DNA of 64,000 bases from JAJISG01 sp964347325 (GCA_964347325.1 CAYFYA010000003.1:1-64000), one strand, 5' to 3'; counted from the stretch's first letter, positions 7,218-16,631 are shown. Notes: generated by a model from the sequence alone, not told the origin. A program made the numbers and translations.

Positions 7218-8756
7218 ATGCGGCGCGCTGTGGCTGTCCTCCCCTTCGTGTGCGTCCTCGCAATTGCACTAGCGGCCAACGGAGCCTTGGCCGCGAGCAT
7301 CGGTGCTTCCCCCGTGCAGCTCCTCGTCATCGACTCGCCCGCTGAAATCCGCCTCGGTGCGGCTGCAACCTATACCTTCGCAGCTTTCAACGGCGGCAAC
7401 ACCACCTACTTGGTCCAAGGGAGGGTGCTAAGCACCGAGCCAGGCCTTGACGCCAGGGTAGAACCCTCCCATCTCTTCCTCAGGCCTTTGGAGGATGGCC
7501 AGTTTAACTTGACTCTCCAGGCACCTCTCGCCGGCCAGGAGGGAATCGTGACCACAGAGGTTGAGTTCGAGGCTCTGGACCTCGCCACGGGGGATTTATC
7601 CTCCCAAGTTCTCTTTCTGGAGATCCGGCTCCTCGGCATCACGCCCGCAGAGGATCCCACTGGCAAGATCTTCGGCGTGTGGGAGAATCAGCTCCCGGCC
7701 CCCTTCAATAACCTGTATGGAGCCTTCGTCCTGACCTTGGCCCTTTGGGTCGTAATCTCCATCGTCCTTGTCTTTGCTGTTGGGGGCCTGGCCCGGCGCC
7801 TTGGGGGGAAGCGGCGAGGCCGAGTGGTCCTAGGCGCCCTGCAAATCCTCCGGGTCCCCATCTTCGTCTTCGTTTTCGTCTACGGAGCCGTGAACAGTCT
7901 GCAGATCCTCGGGATTCAACCAGAGCTGATGGCTCTCCTACTCCAGGCGTACTCCCTTATCGTGATTGCTCTGGCGACGTGGATCGGGTACAAGGTGTGG
8001 CGGGATGTTGTCATCCGCTACGCGACCCGGCGCTCCAAACGGGCTCGGAAGGACCTCGGGAAGCGCGTCCTGCCCTCAATGGACAAGCTCGGGGGGTTGG
8101 TCATCGTGGTCGTCGGGTTCATCATCGCTCTCCAGAGCCTAGGCTTCAACATTACTGTCCTCGTCGCTGGACTCGGTATCCTGGGCATTGTTATTGCCTT
8201 CGCCGCGCAGGACACCCTGAGCAACCTCTTCGCGGGATTGCACCTGATGGCGGACAAGCCATTCCAGATTGGCGACCTGATCGAAATGGAGTCCGGGCTG
8301 ATCACCGAAGTCGTGGACATAGGACTGCGAAGCACAAAGCTCTACTCACGCCGAGACAACAACCTCCTCATCGTCCCGAACAACGAGATCGCCAACAAGC
8401 CAGTGGTGAACTATCTCCGACCGGACTTTCGTTACCGCATGCACCTAAAGATCGGAGTCGCATATGGCAGCGACCTGACAAAGGTGGAAGAAGTCCTGCA
8501 GGAGATCGCCCTAGCCAATTCGGAGGTCTTGAAAGATGAGGAACGCAAGCCGGAAGTCTGGGTGGACGAGTTTGGGGACTCCTCCATCAACTGCCGCCTG
8601 ATTGCCTGGATTCGCGACGCCCGGAACCACTGGCGGGTTCGCAGCGATATAAACAAGGAGATTGACCGCCGTTTCCGTGAGGAAGGCGTTCAGATACCCT
8701 TCCCGCAGCGTGACGTCTGGATGCGCGAGGTCGAGGGGAAGGGTTCGGGGAAGTAG
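7218..8756 (+). CDS. MscS-family mechanosensitive channel with N-terminal secreted domain
   Basis: 512 residues. A signal peptide (residues 1-26) is followed by an Ig-like ectodomain (~27-165), several membrane helices (~168-345), and the conserved MscS pore and beta domain: GLGILGIVIAFAAQDTLSN, then GDLIEMESG..EVVDIGLRST and VPNNEIANKPVVNY. It opens under membrane tension to release solutes after osmotic downshock. The extra ectodomain makes it longer than the minimal ~290-residue type, one of which is encoded at 11488-12351. A TATA-like CTTTTTAG at ~7186 predicts a start at or next to the ATG. DUF389 follows 9 bases on, so the two are co-transcribed. Confidence 0.9.
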   Translation: MRRAVAVLPFVCVLAIALAANGALAASIGASPVQLLVIDSPAEIRLGAAATYTFAAFNGGNTTYLVQGRVLSTEPGLDARVEPSHLFLRPLEDGQFNLTLQAPLAGQEGIVTTEVEFEALDLATGDLSSQVLFLEIRLLGITPAEDPTGKIFGVWENQLPAPFNNLYGAFVLTLALWVVISIVLVFAVGGLARRLGGKRRGRVVLGALQILRVPIFVFVFVYGAVNSLQILGIQPELMALLLQAYSLIVIALATWIGYKVWRDVVIRYATRRSKRARKDLGKRVLPSMDKLGGLVIVVVGFIIALQSLGFNITVLVAGLGILGIVIAFAAQDTLSNLFAGLHLMADKPFQIGDLIEMESGLITEVVDIGLRSTKLYSRRDNNLLIVPNNEIANKPVVNYLRPDFRYRMHLKIGVAYGSDLTKVEEVLQEIALANSEVLKDEERKPEVWVDEFGDSSINCRLIAWIRDARNHWRVRSDINKEIDRRFREEGVQIPFPQRDVWMREVEGKGSGK

Positions 8757-8765
8757 GTCGATTTC

Positions 8766-9767
8766 GTGGCACTCAGGCTCCTGCAGGTTCACGCGAGAGG
8801 CCTGGACGGGGAGCGCGTCAAGGAGGTCCTGAGGGAGAGGCCGACGGTCGCGGTGTGGCTTGGCGCCGCTGCGGAGGGCGAGACCGAGGTCTCCGTCCTC
8901 CTTGCTGCGGAGGAGAGCGACGGTGTAATTGATCTGCTGGAGCAGCACTTCGGGAAGCTCGAGGACTTCAGGGTTCTCCTGCTCCCTGTAGAGGCGACGG
9001 TTCCGCGACCCGTGGATGCAGAGCCGGCCCCCGTTGCGCGCAGGCGAAGAGGTCCATTCCTCAAGCGGGTGAGCGTCGAGGAGCTCTATAACGACATAAG
9101 CGAGGCGGCTCGCCTGACGCGTGTATACCTCTTCCTCGTGGTCCTTTCGGCCGTCGTGGCTGCCATTGGAATCCTACGCGGTGACCTCATCATCATAATC
9201 GGCGCCATGGTTATCGCGCCATTGCTGGGACCCAATGTTGCCTTGGTCCTCTCTGCCACCCTCGGTGACGTCAGTCTGGCGAGGCACGCCTTCGCCGCCA
9301 CTGCCGCAGGACTGCTCCTCACTGTGTTCATCGGCGCAATCTTCGGACTCACCTTCCCCATCGATCCGACTGCTCAGGAGATTGCAGCCAGGACTCAGGT
9401 GACCTTGGGGGACGTCACCCTCGCCCTTGTCGCAGGTGGGGCAGCGGCCATTGCCTTTACGGTGGCCCTCCCTGCCGTCCTCATCGGTGTGATGGTGGCC
9501 GTGGCCCTGCTCCCACCTTCCGTCACCCTCGGAATGCTCCTGGGATCCGGACATTGGGAGCTCGCCTTCCAGAACCTTCTCCTACTGCTGGTCTTTCTTG
9601 TTGGGATAAACCTTGCTGGAATCGTGACCTTCATTGCGCAGGGAATCCGTCCCAAGACGTGGTGGGAGGAGGAGCGGGCCAAGAGAGGCACGCGCGCGGC
9701 GCTCCTAATCTGGATCCTCTTGCTGATATTCCTTGTCCTGGCGATCGTCTTCTCCCAGTTAGCATGA
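8766..9767 (+). CDS. DUF389 membrane protein
   Basis: 333 residues with a GTG start. Residues 1-~95 are a soluble regulatory-type domain, followed by a basic linker (RRRRGPFLKR) and a membrane domain with about six helices. The family core GAMVIAPLLGPNVALVLSATLGD is clear (given here as its first part; it spans residues ~142-164). DUF389 proteins are widespread in archaea and bacteria and have no established function. Co-transcription with an MscS channel and proximity to CorA suggest a role in ion or osmotic homeostasis (inference). Confidence 0.88.
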   Translation: MALRLLQVHARGLDGERVKEVLRERPTVAVWLGAAAEGETEVSVLLAAEESDGVIDLLEQHFGKLEDFRVLLLPVEATVPRPVDAEPAPVARRRRGPFLKRVSVEELYNDISEAARLTRVYLFLVVLSAVVAAIGILRGDLIIIIGAMVIAPLLGPNVALVLSATLGDVSLARHAFAATAAGLLLTVFIGAIFGLTFPIDPTAQEIAARTQVTLGDVTLALVAGGAAAIAFTVALPAVLIGVMVAVALLPPSVTLGMLLGSGHWELAFQNLLLLLVFLVGINLAGIVTFIAQGIRPKTWWEEERAKRGTRAALLIWILLLIFLVLAIVFSQLA

Positions 9768-9852
9768 ACCGCCCCGGAGGGCGAAAGGTAACGACTCCGA
9801 CTCCCGATTCCTTTATGCTATCCGCTCGAATGGTAGGCTCGGGTGAGTTGCA

Positions 9853-10917
9853 TTGGCTGAGTGGCTAAGAAGGGCCTCCCGCAAGGCCGGCCAGGCTCCG
9901 GGAACCCTTATTCACGTCGGTGAAAGGCACGAAGAGGAGGTCAAGGTCTCCCTCATGGACTACGACGCCGACAGGTTGGAGGAGCGGGTTCTCGCGGATC
10001 CCGCCGAGGGTTCCCCCTACAGGGATCGAGACACAGTGACTTGGATTAACGTTGACGGCTTGCACCGTGTTGAGGTCATCAAGGCACTGGGAGATCAGTA
10101 CGGCTTGCATCCCCTCGCCCTCGAGGACGTGCTGAACACCTTTCAACGGCCCAAAGTGGAGGACTATGCGGATCACCTTTTCATCGTCATCCGCATGCTA
10201 AGCTACGATTCGGTTCAGAATGACATCGTGGATGAGCAGGTAAGCCTCGTCGTGGGACCTAACTACGTCCTTTCCTTCCAGGAACGGGAGGGGGATGTGT
10301 TTGAGGGCGTGAGAGAGAGGATTAGGGGCGGAAAGGGTCGGATCAGGCGGATGGGGTCGGACTACCTTGCCTATGCGCTCCTGGACGCAGTGGTGGACGA
10401 ATACTTCCCGATCCTGGAGAGCCTGGGGGAACGAACGGAAGCACTTGAACAGGAACTCATCTCCGAGCCGACCTCGGACACCCTGAGGGAGATCTACAAC
10501 CTCAAACGCGACCTCATTGGATTGCGGAAATCCGTCTGGCCCCTTCGTGAAGTCACCAACCGGCTGGAACGCGGTGAGTCTGCCCTCATTCAGCCCGAGA
10601 CGATAATCTTCCTTCGAGACGTCTATGACCACACGATTCAGGTCATAGACTCGGTCGAGGTCCATCGAGAGCTGGTTTCGGGCATGCTGGACACATACCT
10701 GTCAAGCCTAAGCAACAAGATGAATGAGGTCATGAAGGTCCTGACCATTATTGCGACGATATTTATACCCCTCAGCTTCGTCGCGGGCCTCTACGGCATG
10801 AACTTCGTGATCATGCCGGAACTCCAGCTCCCCTGGGGCTACCCCTTGGCCCTGGGCATTATGGCAGCGGTGGCGATCACCATGCTTGCATACTTCAGGA
10901 GAAGAAGGTGGCTGTGA
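9853..10917 (+). CDS. corA: CorA-family magnesium/cobalt transporter
   Basis: 354 residues. It has the long cytoplasmic N domain (~1-280) including the helical stretch ending in VHRELVSGMLDTYLSSLSN, two C-terminal membrane helices, and the selectivity motif GMN in FVAGLYGMNF. The protein ends in a basic tail, as usual. It is a pentameric Mg2+ (Co2+) uptake channel. The TTG start at 9853 is supported by a TATA-like CTTTATGCTA at 9811-9820; no ATG or GTG fits the frame nearby. Gene order with MscS and DUF389 forms a transport block. Confidence 0.93.
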   Translation: MAEWLRRASRKAGQAPGTLIHVGERHEEEVKVSLMDYDADRLEERVLADPAEGSPYRDRDTVTWINVDGLHRVEVIKALGDQYGLHPLALEDVLNTFQRPKVEDYADHLFIVIRMLSYDSVQNDIVDEQVSLVVGPNYVLSFQEREGDVFEGVRERIRGGKGRIRRMGSDYLAYALLDAVVDEYFPILESLGERTEALEQELISEPTSDTLREIYNLKRDLIGLRKSVWPLREVTNRLERGESALIQPETIIFLRDVYDHTIQVIDSVEVHRELVSGMLDTYLSSLSNKMNEVMKVLTIIATIFIPLSFVAGLYGMNFVIMPELQLPWGYPLALGIMAAVAITMLAYFRRRRWL

Positions 10918-10986
10918 CCCTCAGCAGGCTGGGTAGATGCGGCTGGCCAAAGGCGTTAAATATCGCCGACGCCCGTCCGGCGGAGC

Positions 10987-11391
10987 ATGGCAAAGAGACC
11001 TTTGGGCGTCACGATTCTAGGGAGCCTGGCGGTTGTTGGCGGCCTCGTTCTGCTACTCCTTGCGCTCATCAACCTCCTCTCCTATCTCGGGCTTCTTGGC
11101 CTGGACCTGCCTGCTGATGCTCCCAGAGATGTGATCCTAATAGGCTCGGCCCTGAACCTTGTTGTCGGCCTCCTGCTCCTTGGGACTGGCAATGGTCTCC
11201 TCAACCTCAGCACGTGGGCGTGGTGGCTGGCGGCAATCGCTGCCCTCATCGGAATCGCCCGGTCCATCTACTCATTCATCAGCGGGGCGGCCATTGCAAC
11301 AGTCACAGTTTTGCTCTCCGCAATACTTGGCCTCGTCATCCTGCTACTTTTCTTGGGATATCTGGCCTCGGTGCGGCGACACTTCCGGTAG
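10987..11391 (+). CDS. Small four-helix membrane protein
   Basis: 134 residues that are almost wholly hydrophobic, with four predicted membrane helices (~9-35, 47-68, 72-92, 100-125) and a short basic C terminus. No family is recognised. A TATA-like TTAAATAT at 10954-10961 lies about 30 bases before the ATG, so it has its own promoter and near-leaderless message. It sits between CorA and the convergent MscS gene and may belong to the same membrane-homeostasis block (inference). Confidence 0.75.
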   Translation: MAKRPLGVTILGSLAVVGGLVLLLLALINLLSYLGLLGLDLPADAPRDVILIGSALNLVVGLLLLGTGNGLLNLSTWAWWLAAIAALIGIARSIYSFISGAAIATVTVLLSAILGLVILLLFLGYLASVRRHFR

Positions 11392-11487
11392 TCTGGGCAC
11401 AACCTCAGAGGAAAGGGCCCCTACGAGCTTCGCGTCGGCTCAGCCGAGACAGAGTCACTCGTGGGCAAGCCCGACGGCCGATGCCCC

Positions 11488-12351
11488 TCAGCTGCGAGCA
11501 CCCTCTTCGTCGCCACGTAGGACAACTGTCCTGGTTGGGTACGGGATCGTGATGCCTTCCGTCTCGAAGGCCTTCTTGACATTGATCAGGAGATCCGTTC
11601 GGACCTTTCCCCAGTCCTCCTGCTTTGTCCAGGCGAAGATATTGAGGTTAATGCTACTGTCCGCGAAGGTGTTCACGTTGGTGATCGCTTCAGGTTCCCT
11701 CAGGATCCGCTCATCCGACTCGAGGACCCCCCGAATCACTGTCAGGGCCCTTGGGACATCGTCCTCATACGCTATACCGACGACTAGATCGATACGTCGA
11801 ATCGGCCAGTGATGGTAGTTCACAATGGGGTTGCCCCAAACCTGGGAGCTCGACAGGACCACCTTCTTGCCGTCGAAGGTCTTCAGCGTGGTTGCGTTGA
11901 TCGAAACGTCCTCCACAAAACCGGTGACGCCCGCTGCCTCCACGAGGTGGCCCTTCCTGAAGGGTCGGACAAGGATCAGAGTGATGCCTGCGATAAGGTT
12001 CGACAGGAAGTCTCGGAGGGCGAGCCCGATGACGATACCGAGGACACCAAAACTGATGACGAGGCTGGTGAGGTCGATCCCCAGCGGCGCCAGGATCAGG
12101 CCCAAGAGGATGACGTAGAGGAGGAAACGGAACACTCGAACGAGGAAACTGCGCACCAGAAGTGGGAAGTCCAGGCGCCGCAGGATGGCCCTTATGGCCT
12201 TGGCGAGGAAACGGATGATGATGACGCCGGCGACGAGAATGACGATGGAGAGCAAAACCGCCCCTACGGTGATGCTCCCCCAGATGACGGTATCCAGGAA
12301 CTGAAAGATTTGCTCGCCAAGCTGCGCTGTCACGTCCCCCAGATCGACCAT
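11488..12351 (-). CDS. mscS: MscS-family mechanosensitive channel, short form
   Basis: 287 residues from ATG 12351. Three membrane helices are followed by the MscS signature GVLGIVIGLALRDFLSNLI, then GHLVEAAGVTGFVEDVSIN and the VWGNPIVNYH beta-domain region, and a soluble C-terminal domain, matching the canonical ~286-residue channel. A TATA-like CTTTATGAG at ~12384-12391 places the transcript start near 12361, so the ATG at 12351 is preferred over a TTG at 12369. It is the second MscS in 5 kb, without the ectodomain of the first. Confidence 0.92.
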   Translation of the reverse strand: MVDLGDVTAQLGEQIFQFLDTVIWGSITVGAVLLSIVILVAGVIIIRFLAKAIRAILRRLDFPLLVRSFLVRVFRFLLYVILLGLILAPLGIDLTSLVISFGVLGIVIGLALRDFLSNLIAGITLILVRPFRKGHLVEAAGVTGFVEDVSINATTLKTFDGKKVVLSSSQVWGNPIVNYHHWPIRRIDLVVGIAYEDDVPRALTVIRGVLESDERILREPEAITNVNTFADSSINLNIFAWTKQEDWGKVRTDLLINVKKAFETEGITIPYPTRTVVLRGDEEGARS

Positions 12352-12417
12352 GCGAATCTGCGGAATCAAGAGGACAAGCCCTCATAAAGGTATGCAGCTC
12401 AGCGCCTCAGCCAGTTC

Positions 12418-12852
12418 TCAGTCGCGCCTGCGATTCCTTCTGGGGCTCGATCCTCGGAGAAGCCACCGAGCCGCCACCGACAAGCCGACGGCGAGGACAA
12501 TGAGGAGGTTGCTCCCCAGGACGGGCAAGTCCCCCCTGTAGATGACCAGCATGACGGTGACGAGGAAGGAGACTAGACCGAAGCCCGTTCCGAAGAGAAT
12601 CAGGAGCCTCGCCACGAGAGCGCGACGCCAGAGAATCAGGAGGCCGCCGAGGATGACGGCTATCCCGCCCAGCGAGGCGATCAGAATGACCACCGTGAAG
12701 ACTCCTCGCAAGAGAGGGTTCATCGGGATGAAGCGGGTGACGAGTTCGATGAAGTCGAGCCAATGAGTTACCGCGCTGAAATGGCCCGCCTGCAGAAGGG
12801 TCCCTGCCAGGATGGCCAGGAAAGCCGCCGTCTTTCGCCTCCTGTCCCACAT
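12418..12852 (-). CDS. Four-helix integral membrane protein downstream of TyrRS
   Basis: 144 residues with four predicted membrane helices (~8-28, 47-73, 76-104, 112-132) and Arg-rich ends (MWDRRRK, SSPRRNRRRD). No family is recognised. It begins 10 bases after the tyrS stop on the same strand and is probably co-transcribed with it. Another frame over the same bases is Arg/Pro/Gly-rich and non-hydrophobic, and is rejected. Confidence 0.7.
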   Translation of the reverse strand: MWDRRRKTAAFLAILAGTLLQAGHFSAVTHWLDFIELVTRFIPMNPLLRGVFTVVILIASLGGIAVILGGLLILWRRALVARLLILFGTGFGLVSFLVTVMLVIYRGDLPVLGSNLLIVLAVGLSVAARWLLRGSSPRRNRRRD

Positions 12853-12861
12853 TCAGGAACC

Positions 12862-13908
12862 TCAGAGGCCCAAGGCCGCCTCGACCTTCTCCAGCTCCTC
12901 CCGGTTTCGTTCGAAGTACTCCCGGGGTCCTGCAAGCGCCTCCGTCAGGTCGCCCGCAACTGCTGCCTTCAGGTCCTGAGGATGCAGGTCACCCTCCGCG
13001 TAGGCGCGCTCCAACGCTTCATAGTCCTCATACTCCACGTCACCCCCGTGAGCAGCCTCCCGCTCTACCCTCAGCGAGGCAAAGCGAGGGAAGAGGATGA
13101 ACTGACAGAACTGGAGCACGGGATTCCCTTCCACCTCCTTCGGAGGGCAGTAGGCCCCACGGATCTTCTCTCGGATGGCATCGGGTGAGTCATGAATGAA
13201 GATGCAGGTCTCGGGCTTCGACTTGCTCATCTTCAGGTCCCAGGAATCCATACGGCCACCTCCCTGCAGGCTGGCCAACATAGGCGTGTGCAACGCCACG
13301 ACCTGCTTCCATCCCAGCTTCGGCCCAATGTCACGATAGAGCATGTGGGCGTGTCTCTGGTCCATGCCGCCGAAGGCTAGATCTAGGTCGAGGCGGTAGA
13401 TGTCGGCCACCTGCATGGCGGGATAGATAAGCCGGGATGCGTCGACCTCCGCCTCCTCCTCCTTCCGACCCATGATGCTCATGGCCCTCCTGATGCGGGC
13501 CACAGTGGTGGACTTGGAAACCTGGAGCACGGACCTCCAGTACTCGCTGTCAGCCACTAGGTCACTCCCGTGGAGGAAGGCAACCTGACCCGCGACGCCC
13601 AGGGAGCGGTAGGCCTCCACCATGTAATTCGCCGCCGCCCTGATGGTGGCCCAGTCGCCCCCTAGCTTGTCGTTTATAAAGGCGTGCCAGTCAGCCAGGA
13701 GGACCGTAACATCGAAGCCGGCCCGGTCGAGGTCCATGACCTTCTGAGCGAGGATGGGACCTGTCCCTAGGTGCACGAGCCCGCTGGGTTCCAACCCTAT
13801 GTACGCCTTCGGTCGACCCTGCCCCTCGAGGAGGGTCCTGAGCTCCTGAGGGGTGACGACCTCCACGGTGTTCCTGCTCGCCAGCTCCACCCGTTCTTTG
13901 ACGTTCAC
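12862..13908 (-). CDS. tyrS: Tyrosyl-tRNA synthetase, archaeal type
   Basis: 348 residues. This class I synthetase charges tRNA-Tyr. The HIGH-type motif is PSGLVHLGTG; the KMSKS motif is LKMSKSKP; the tyrosine pocket includes YIGLEPSG and a Gln/Asp-rich segment, GGMDQRHAHML. The length (~350) and the lack of the bacterial S4 domain match archaeal/eukaryotic enzymes. A GTG start at 13908 follows a TATA-like CTTTAATC about 25 bases upstream. It diverges from the unknown gene at 14024 and heads a two-gene operon with the membrane protein at 12418. Confidence 0.96.
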   Translation of the reverse strand: MNVKERVELASRNTVEVVTPQELRTLLEGQGRPKAYIGLEPSGLVHLGTGPILAQKVMDLDRAGFDVTVLLADWHAFINDKLGGDWATIRAAANYMVEAYRSLGVAGQVAFLHGSDLVADSEYWRSVLQVSKSTTVARIRRAMSIMGRKEEEAEVDASRLIYPAMQVADIYRLDLDLAFGGMDQRHAHMLYRDIGPKLGWKQVVALHTPMLASLQGGGRMDSWDLKMSKSKPETCIFIHDSPDAIREKIRGAYCPPKEVEGNPVLQFCQFILFPRFASLRVEREAAHGGDVEYEDYEALERAYAEGDLHPQDLKAAVAGDLTEALAGPREYFERNREELEKVEAALGL

Positions 13909-14023
13909 GGCGAATGCAAGCGGCGCGCTTGATTAAAGCTTTCTCTGCCTGCCGGCGTGACAGAGGACGAGCACTACCCTCTGGCCAGCGCAGGCTTATT
14001 AGCTAAGGCCGTGATGACGCAGC

Positions 14024-15565
14024 GTGGGGAGGAAACTCAGGACGGGTATCCGAGCCGCCCCCAAGGTCCAGGAGAAGGAGCTCGTCAGGAAGGCCAAGGC
14101 CCTCCGTGGGATTCCGGAGATCCTAGTACCCAGATGCGTGGGGGAGAGCTGCCCACGCTGTCCCTTCGATGTCCTGCGCGAGAGGGTGGTGCGGGTCTCG
14201 CAGGTTGCAGACGACGAGGCGGCCCTGGAGCGTCTTGCGAGACGCGGTCATCCATTGATGAAGGCGTACGCCGCTACCCTGTTGGTGGGGCTCCAGGGGA
14301 AGGCGCCCTACCTGGCACCAGCCAAGACGCCCTACGGGACCTTCCACTTCGCCCTGCGGGGCAAGGCGGACCGGGAGCACCTCGTGGGAGTCCAATACTA
14401 CGATATCCCCGAGCTGCGCCTCTTGACAATTGGCGATATGGCTCGGAAGAAACGCCTTCACGTCTACGCCTTGGAGCAGGAGATGGTTACTACCTGCAGG
14501 GAGGACAGGCCACCGGAGGAGTTCGTGCGCGAGAGCCTTAAGAGGACTCATATCTCCTTCAGTCAGCACGATGACGAATTCACGTGCCCTCATGGTGATG
14601 AGGACCCTTCGGTGGTCCTGCACTGGCTGGGGGCAGGGGTCAAGCTCGTCCTCTGCAGACGCTGCTCCCCACCGAAGGAGAACCTGGTCGCCTTCCTGGG
14701 ACAGCGGATGATTGTGCCCGACCTGGCGGCCTCCTTCGAGCTCTACATCAGGCCGAACCTGGAGTGCACCGAGGATCTGTGCACCTTCGGCGGCGACCAT
14801 TCCCTGACGGGCGCCAGGGCGAGCTCCTACCTCACCGGAGAGATGAGCGAGGGCCGCCTCATCGAGGAGACGTTAGCGGACCTCATCCCCGAGAAGACGA
14901 AGTCAGAGGGCATCTTCGTACTGGGGAACCAGTGCTTCGAGGAGGACTACGAAGCCTTCCTGAAGGCCGCGAAGGTGACCGGCGACCTCGTGCCGGCCTT
15001 CATGGAGCTCCGGGACGACCTGGGGGACGGTCTGGTCGTCCAGGAGGCCAGCTTGTCGAAACTTGTCGACTCGCTGGATCGAGATCCCATGGTTCACCTC
15101 CTGGCGGCCCTGCTGGGAGATGATGAGATGGCGGAGGCAATGATGGAGACGGCTGAAGATGAGGGCCGGTCCATGGACGAGGTGCTGGCCAAGGCGTTGA
15201 AGACACGAAGGGACATGACAGCGCTCTCCAGCCTGCCGTCCTGGGAGTCTCTACCACCCCTGGCAACCCTGGCAGACGAGGTCGCCAAGACCCACCGGAC
15301 CAAGGGTAGGGAGGAGGCGGCCCTGCTGGCGAGCAGGGGGCTCCAGGGAGAGACATCCCAGAAGGTCCTTGCCTTGGCCCTGCTTCAGGGTCTGGAGGCG
15401 GCGGCGGGCAAGAAATGGATGTTTAGGACGGAAGAGCAGCAATTGGCCGATTTCCTCACGCCCATGGTCAGCGACCTCCTGGAGGCGGAGGGGGAGCAAT
15501 ATGCCGAGGTCCTCCAGAAGCTTCTCACCGCCAGCGGGTCCGGCGAGGTCCTGCCTAGGAGATGA
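14024..15565 (+). CDS. Uncharacterised Cys-rich conserved-looking protein
   Basis: 513 residues, soluble, not recognised. Metal-type motifs are visible: CVGESCPRCPF (residues 38-48), FTCPHGDED followed ~25 residues later by LCRRCSPP, and LECTEDLCTFGGDH. The last third is helical and acidic (DDEMAEAMMETAEDEGRS). The Cys pairs suggest two zinc sites or an iron-sulfur site (inference). The GTG start is supported by CTTATTA at ~13995-14001. It diverges from tyrS and converges on the Taw2-like gene with an 11-base overlap of stop regions. A role in tRNA or RNA work is possible from context only. Confidence 0.75.
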   Translation: MGRKLRTGIRAAPKVQEKELVRKAKALRGIPEILVPRCVGESCPRCPFDVLRERVVRVSQVADDEAALERLARRGHPLMKAYAATLLVGLQGKAPYLAPAKTPYGTFHFALRGKADREHLVGVQYYDIPELRLLTIGDMARKKRLHVYALEQEMVTTCREDRPPEEFVRESLKRTHISFSQHDDEFTCPHGDEDPSVVLHWLGAGVKLVLCRRCSPPKENLVAFLGQRMIVPDLAASFELYIRPNLECTEDLCTFGGDHSLTGARASSYLTGEMSEGRLIEETLADLIPEKTKSEGIFVLGNQCFEEDYEAFLKAAKVTGDLVPAFMELRDDLGDGLVVQEASLSKLVDSLDRDPMVHLLAALLGDDEMAEAMMETAEDEGRSMDEVLAKALKTRRDMTALSSLPSWESLPPLATLADEVAKTHRTKGREEAALLASRGLQGETSQKVLALALLQGLEAAAGKKWMFRTEEQQLADFLTPMVSDLLEAEGEQYAEVLQKLLTASGSGEVLPRR

Positions 15566-16577
15566 GCGCGTCGAGAACCCAGTGCGACACGCCCGGAGCG
15601 TACCTCTTCACCCTGTGGAGGACCTCCCGCTTCAGGCGCCTGCCTCCCCCCTCCGCGGCCTCCTTCAGGCCGGTGGAGAGACAGGAGACGGCTCGATCGG
15701 GGCACGCTTCGTGGTAGTGGACCCACCCTCCCTCCTTCAGACACTTGATGGCCTTCGGGAGGTATAGACGGGTTTCCCGGAGATAACCCAGGACAACCCG
15801 ATCCGCCACGCCCTCGGGGGCCACCTCCCGGCAGTCCCCCAGGAGAGGCACGACCGAGTGCGCCTCGTTAATCCGCACGTTGTCCACCAGGTACTCATGG
15901 GCCGTCGGGTTAAGCTCGCAGGCGTAGACCGTGCTCGCCTTGCCGTGAAGGGCCATGGGAAGGGAGAAATAGCCGATCCCAGCGAATAGATCAACCACCA
16001 CCTCCCCAGGCTCGCAGACCTTGGACATGCGAATCCTCTCCGACACGTTGCCGGAGGAGAACATCACCTTCCGGGGATCGAGCCTGAAGCGGATCCCGTT
16101 TTCCACGTGAACTGTATCGGTGTCGGTGCCCCAGAGAAGCTTGTATCGTGGTATCCTCCAGGGACCCTCGACTCGTCCGCTCATATCCAGGACCGACTTG
16201 ACTCCGAGGACCTGGGCGTACGCACGACACGCCTCCTCTATGTGGGTAAGCAACTCCCCGGGGAGCTTCAGCAACAGAACATCCCCAATCCTCTCCCAGC
16301 GGCGTGGGAGCAACCTCTTGAGGTCATCATCGATCTCGGCCGCTCCCTGAATGAGCTCGTAGGGTGTCGGGGGCTTCGCGTACTCCTCGGGAGCCTCCTG
16401 ATTCACGAGCTCCCCCAGGTCGCTCATCTCGAGGGCCGAAGTCAGTGGTATCTCTAGATATTCTTCCAGCTCAACGATCTTCCGTCCGCCGTCGAGGACA
16501 CCGAGAGCTGTGGCTCTAGACCGAGCCTCCTCACCCATGTACTTCGGAACCCTGAGGGCCAGCGGCTGGAGCGTCAC
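15555..16577 (-). CDS. taw2: Trm5/Tyw2-family enzyme, probably Taw2 (wyosine pathway)
   Basis: 340 residues from GTG 16577. SAM-binding core: DLFAGIGYFSLP, ACELNPTAHEYLVDNVRIN. In place of the Trm5 catalytic NxPP-like segment it has DRVVLGYL, and later WVHYHEACP, which fits the Tyw2/Taw2 branch that transfers an aminocarboxypropyl group from SAM to the wyosine precursor at G37 of tRNA-Phe. Trm5 remains the alternative. The TATA element at 16602-16611 is shared with the divergent gene at 16632 and sits 25-27 bases from this GTG, so the TTG at 16598 is less likely. Confidence 0.82.
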   Translation of the reverse strand: MTLQPLALRVPKYMGEEARSRATALGVLDGGRKIVELEEYLEIPLTSALEMSDLGELVNQEAPEEYAKPPTPYELIQGAAEIDDDLKRLLPRRWERIGDVLLLKLPGELLTHIEEACRAYAQVLGVKSVLDMSGRVEGPWRIPRYKLLWGTDTDTVHVENGIRFRLDPRKVMFSSGNVSERIRMSKVCEPGEVVVDLFAGIGYFSLPMALHGKASTVYACELNPTAHEYLVDNVRINEAHSVVPLLGDCREVAPEGVADRVVLGYLRETRLYLPKAIKCLKEGGWVHYHEACPDRAVSCLSTGLKEAAEGGGRRLKREVLHRVKRYAPGVSHWVLDALIS

Positions 16578-16601
16578 CTGGAATCTGCACCCTGACAAAG
16601 G

Positions 16602-16611
16602 CTATTAAAAG
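16602..16611. promoter_or_regulatory. Shared divergent TATA element
   Basis: CTATTAAAAG reads as a TATA-like box on both strands (CTTTTAATAG on minus). It is about 25 bases from a GTG on each side (16577 minus, 16632 plus). No second box is visible for either gene, so one AT-rich element appears to serve both directions with leaderless transcripts. Confidence 0.6.
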
Positions 16612-16631
16612 CCGCTGTCCTACACTCGAAG

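Noticed and set aside
12407..12850. Alternative frame over the small membrane protein downstream of tyrS
   Set aside because: It gives a charged Arg/Pro/Gly-rich peptide; the other frame gives four well-formed membrane helices and starts just after tyrS.
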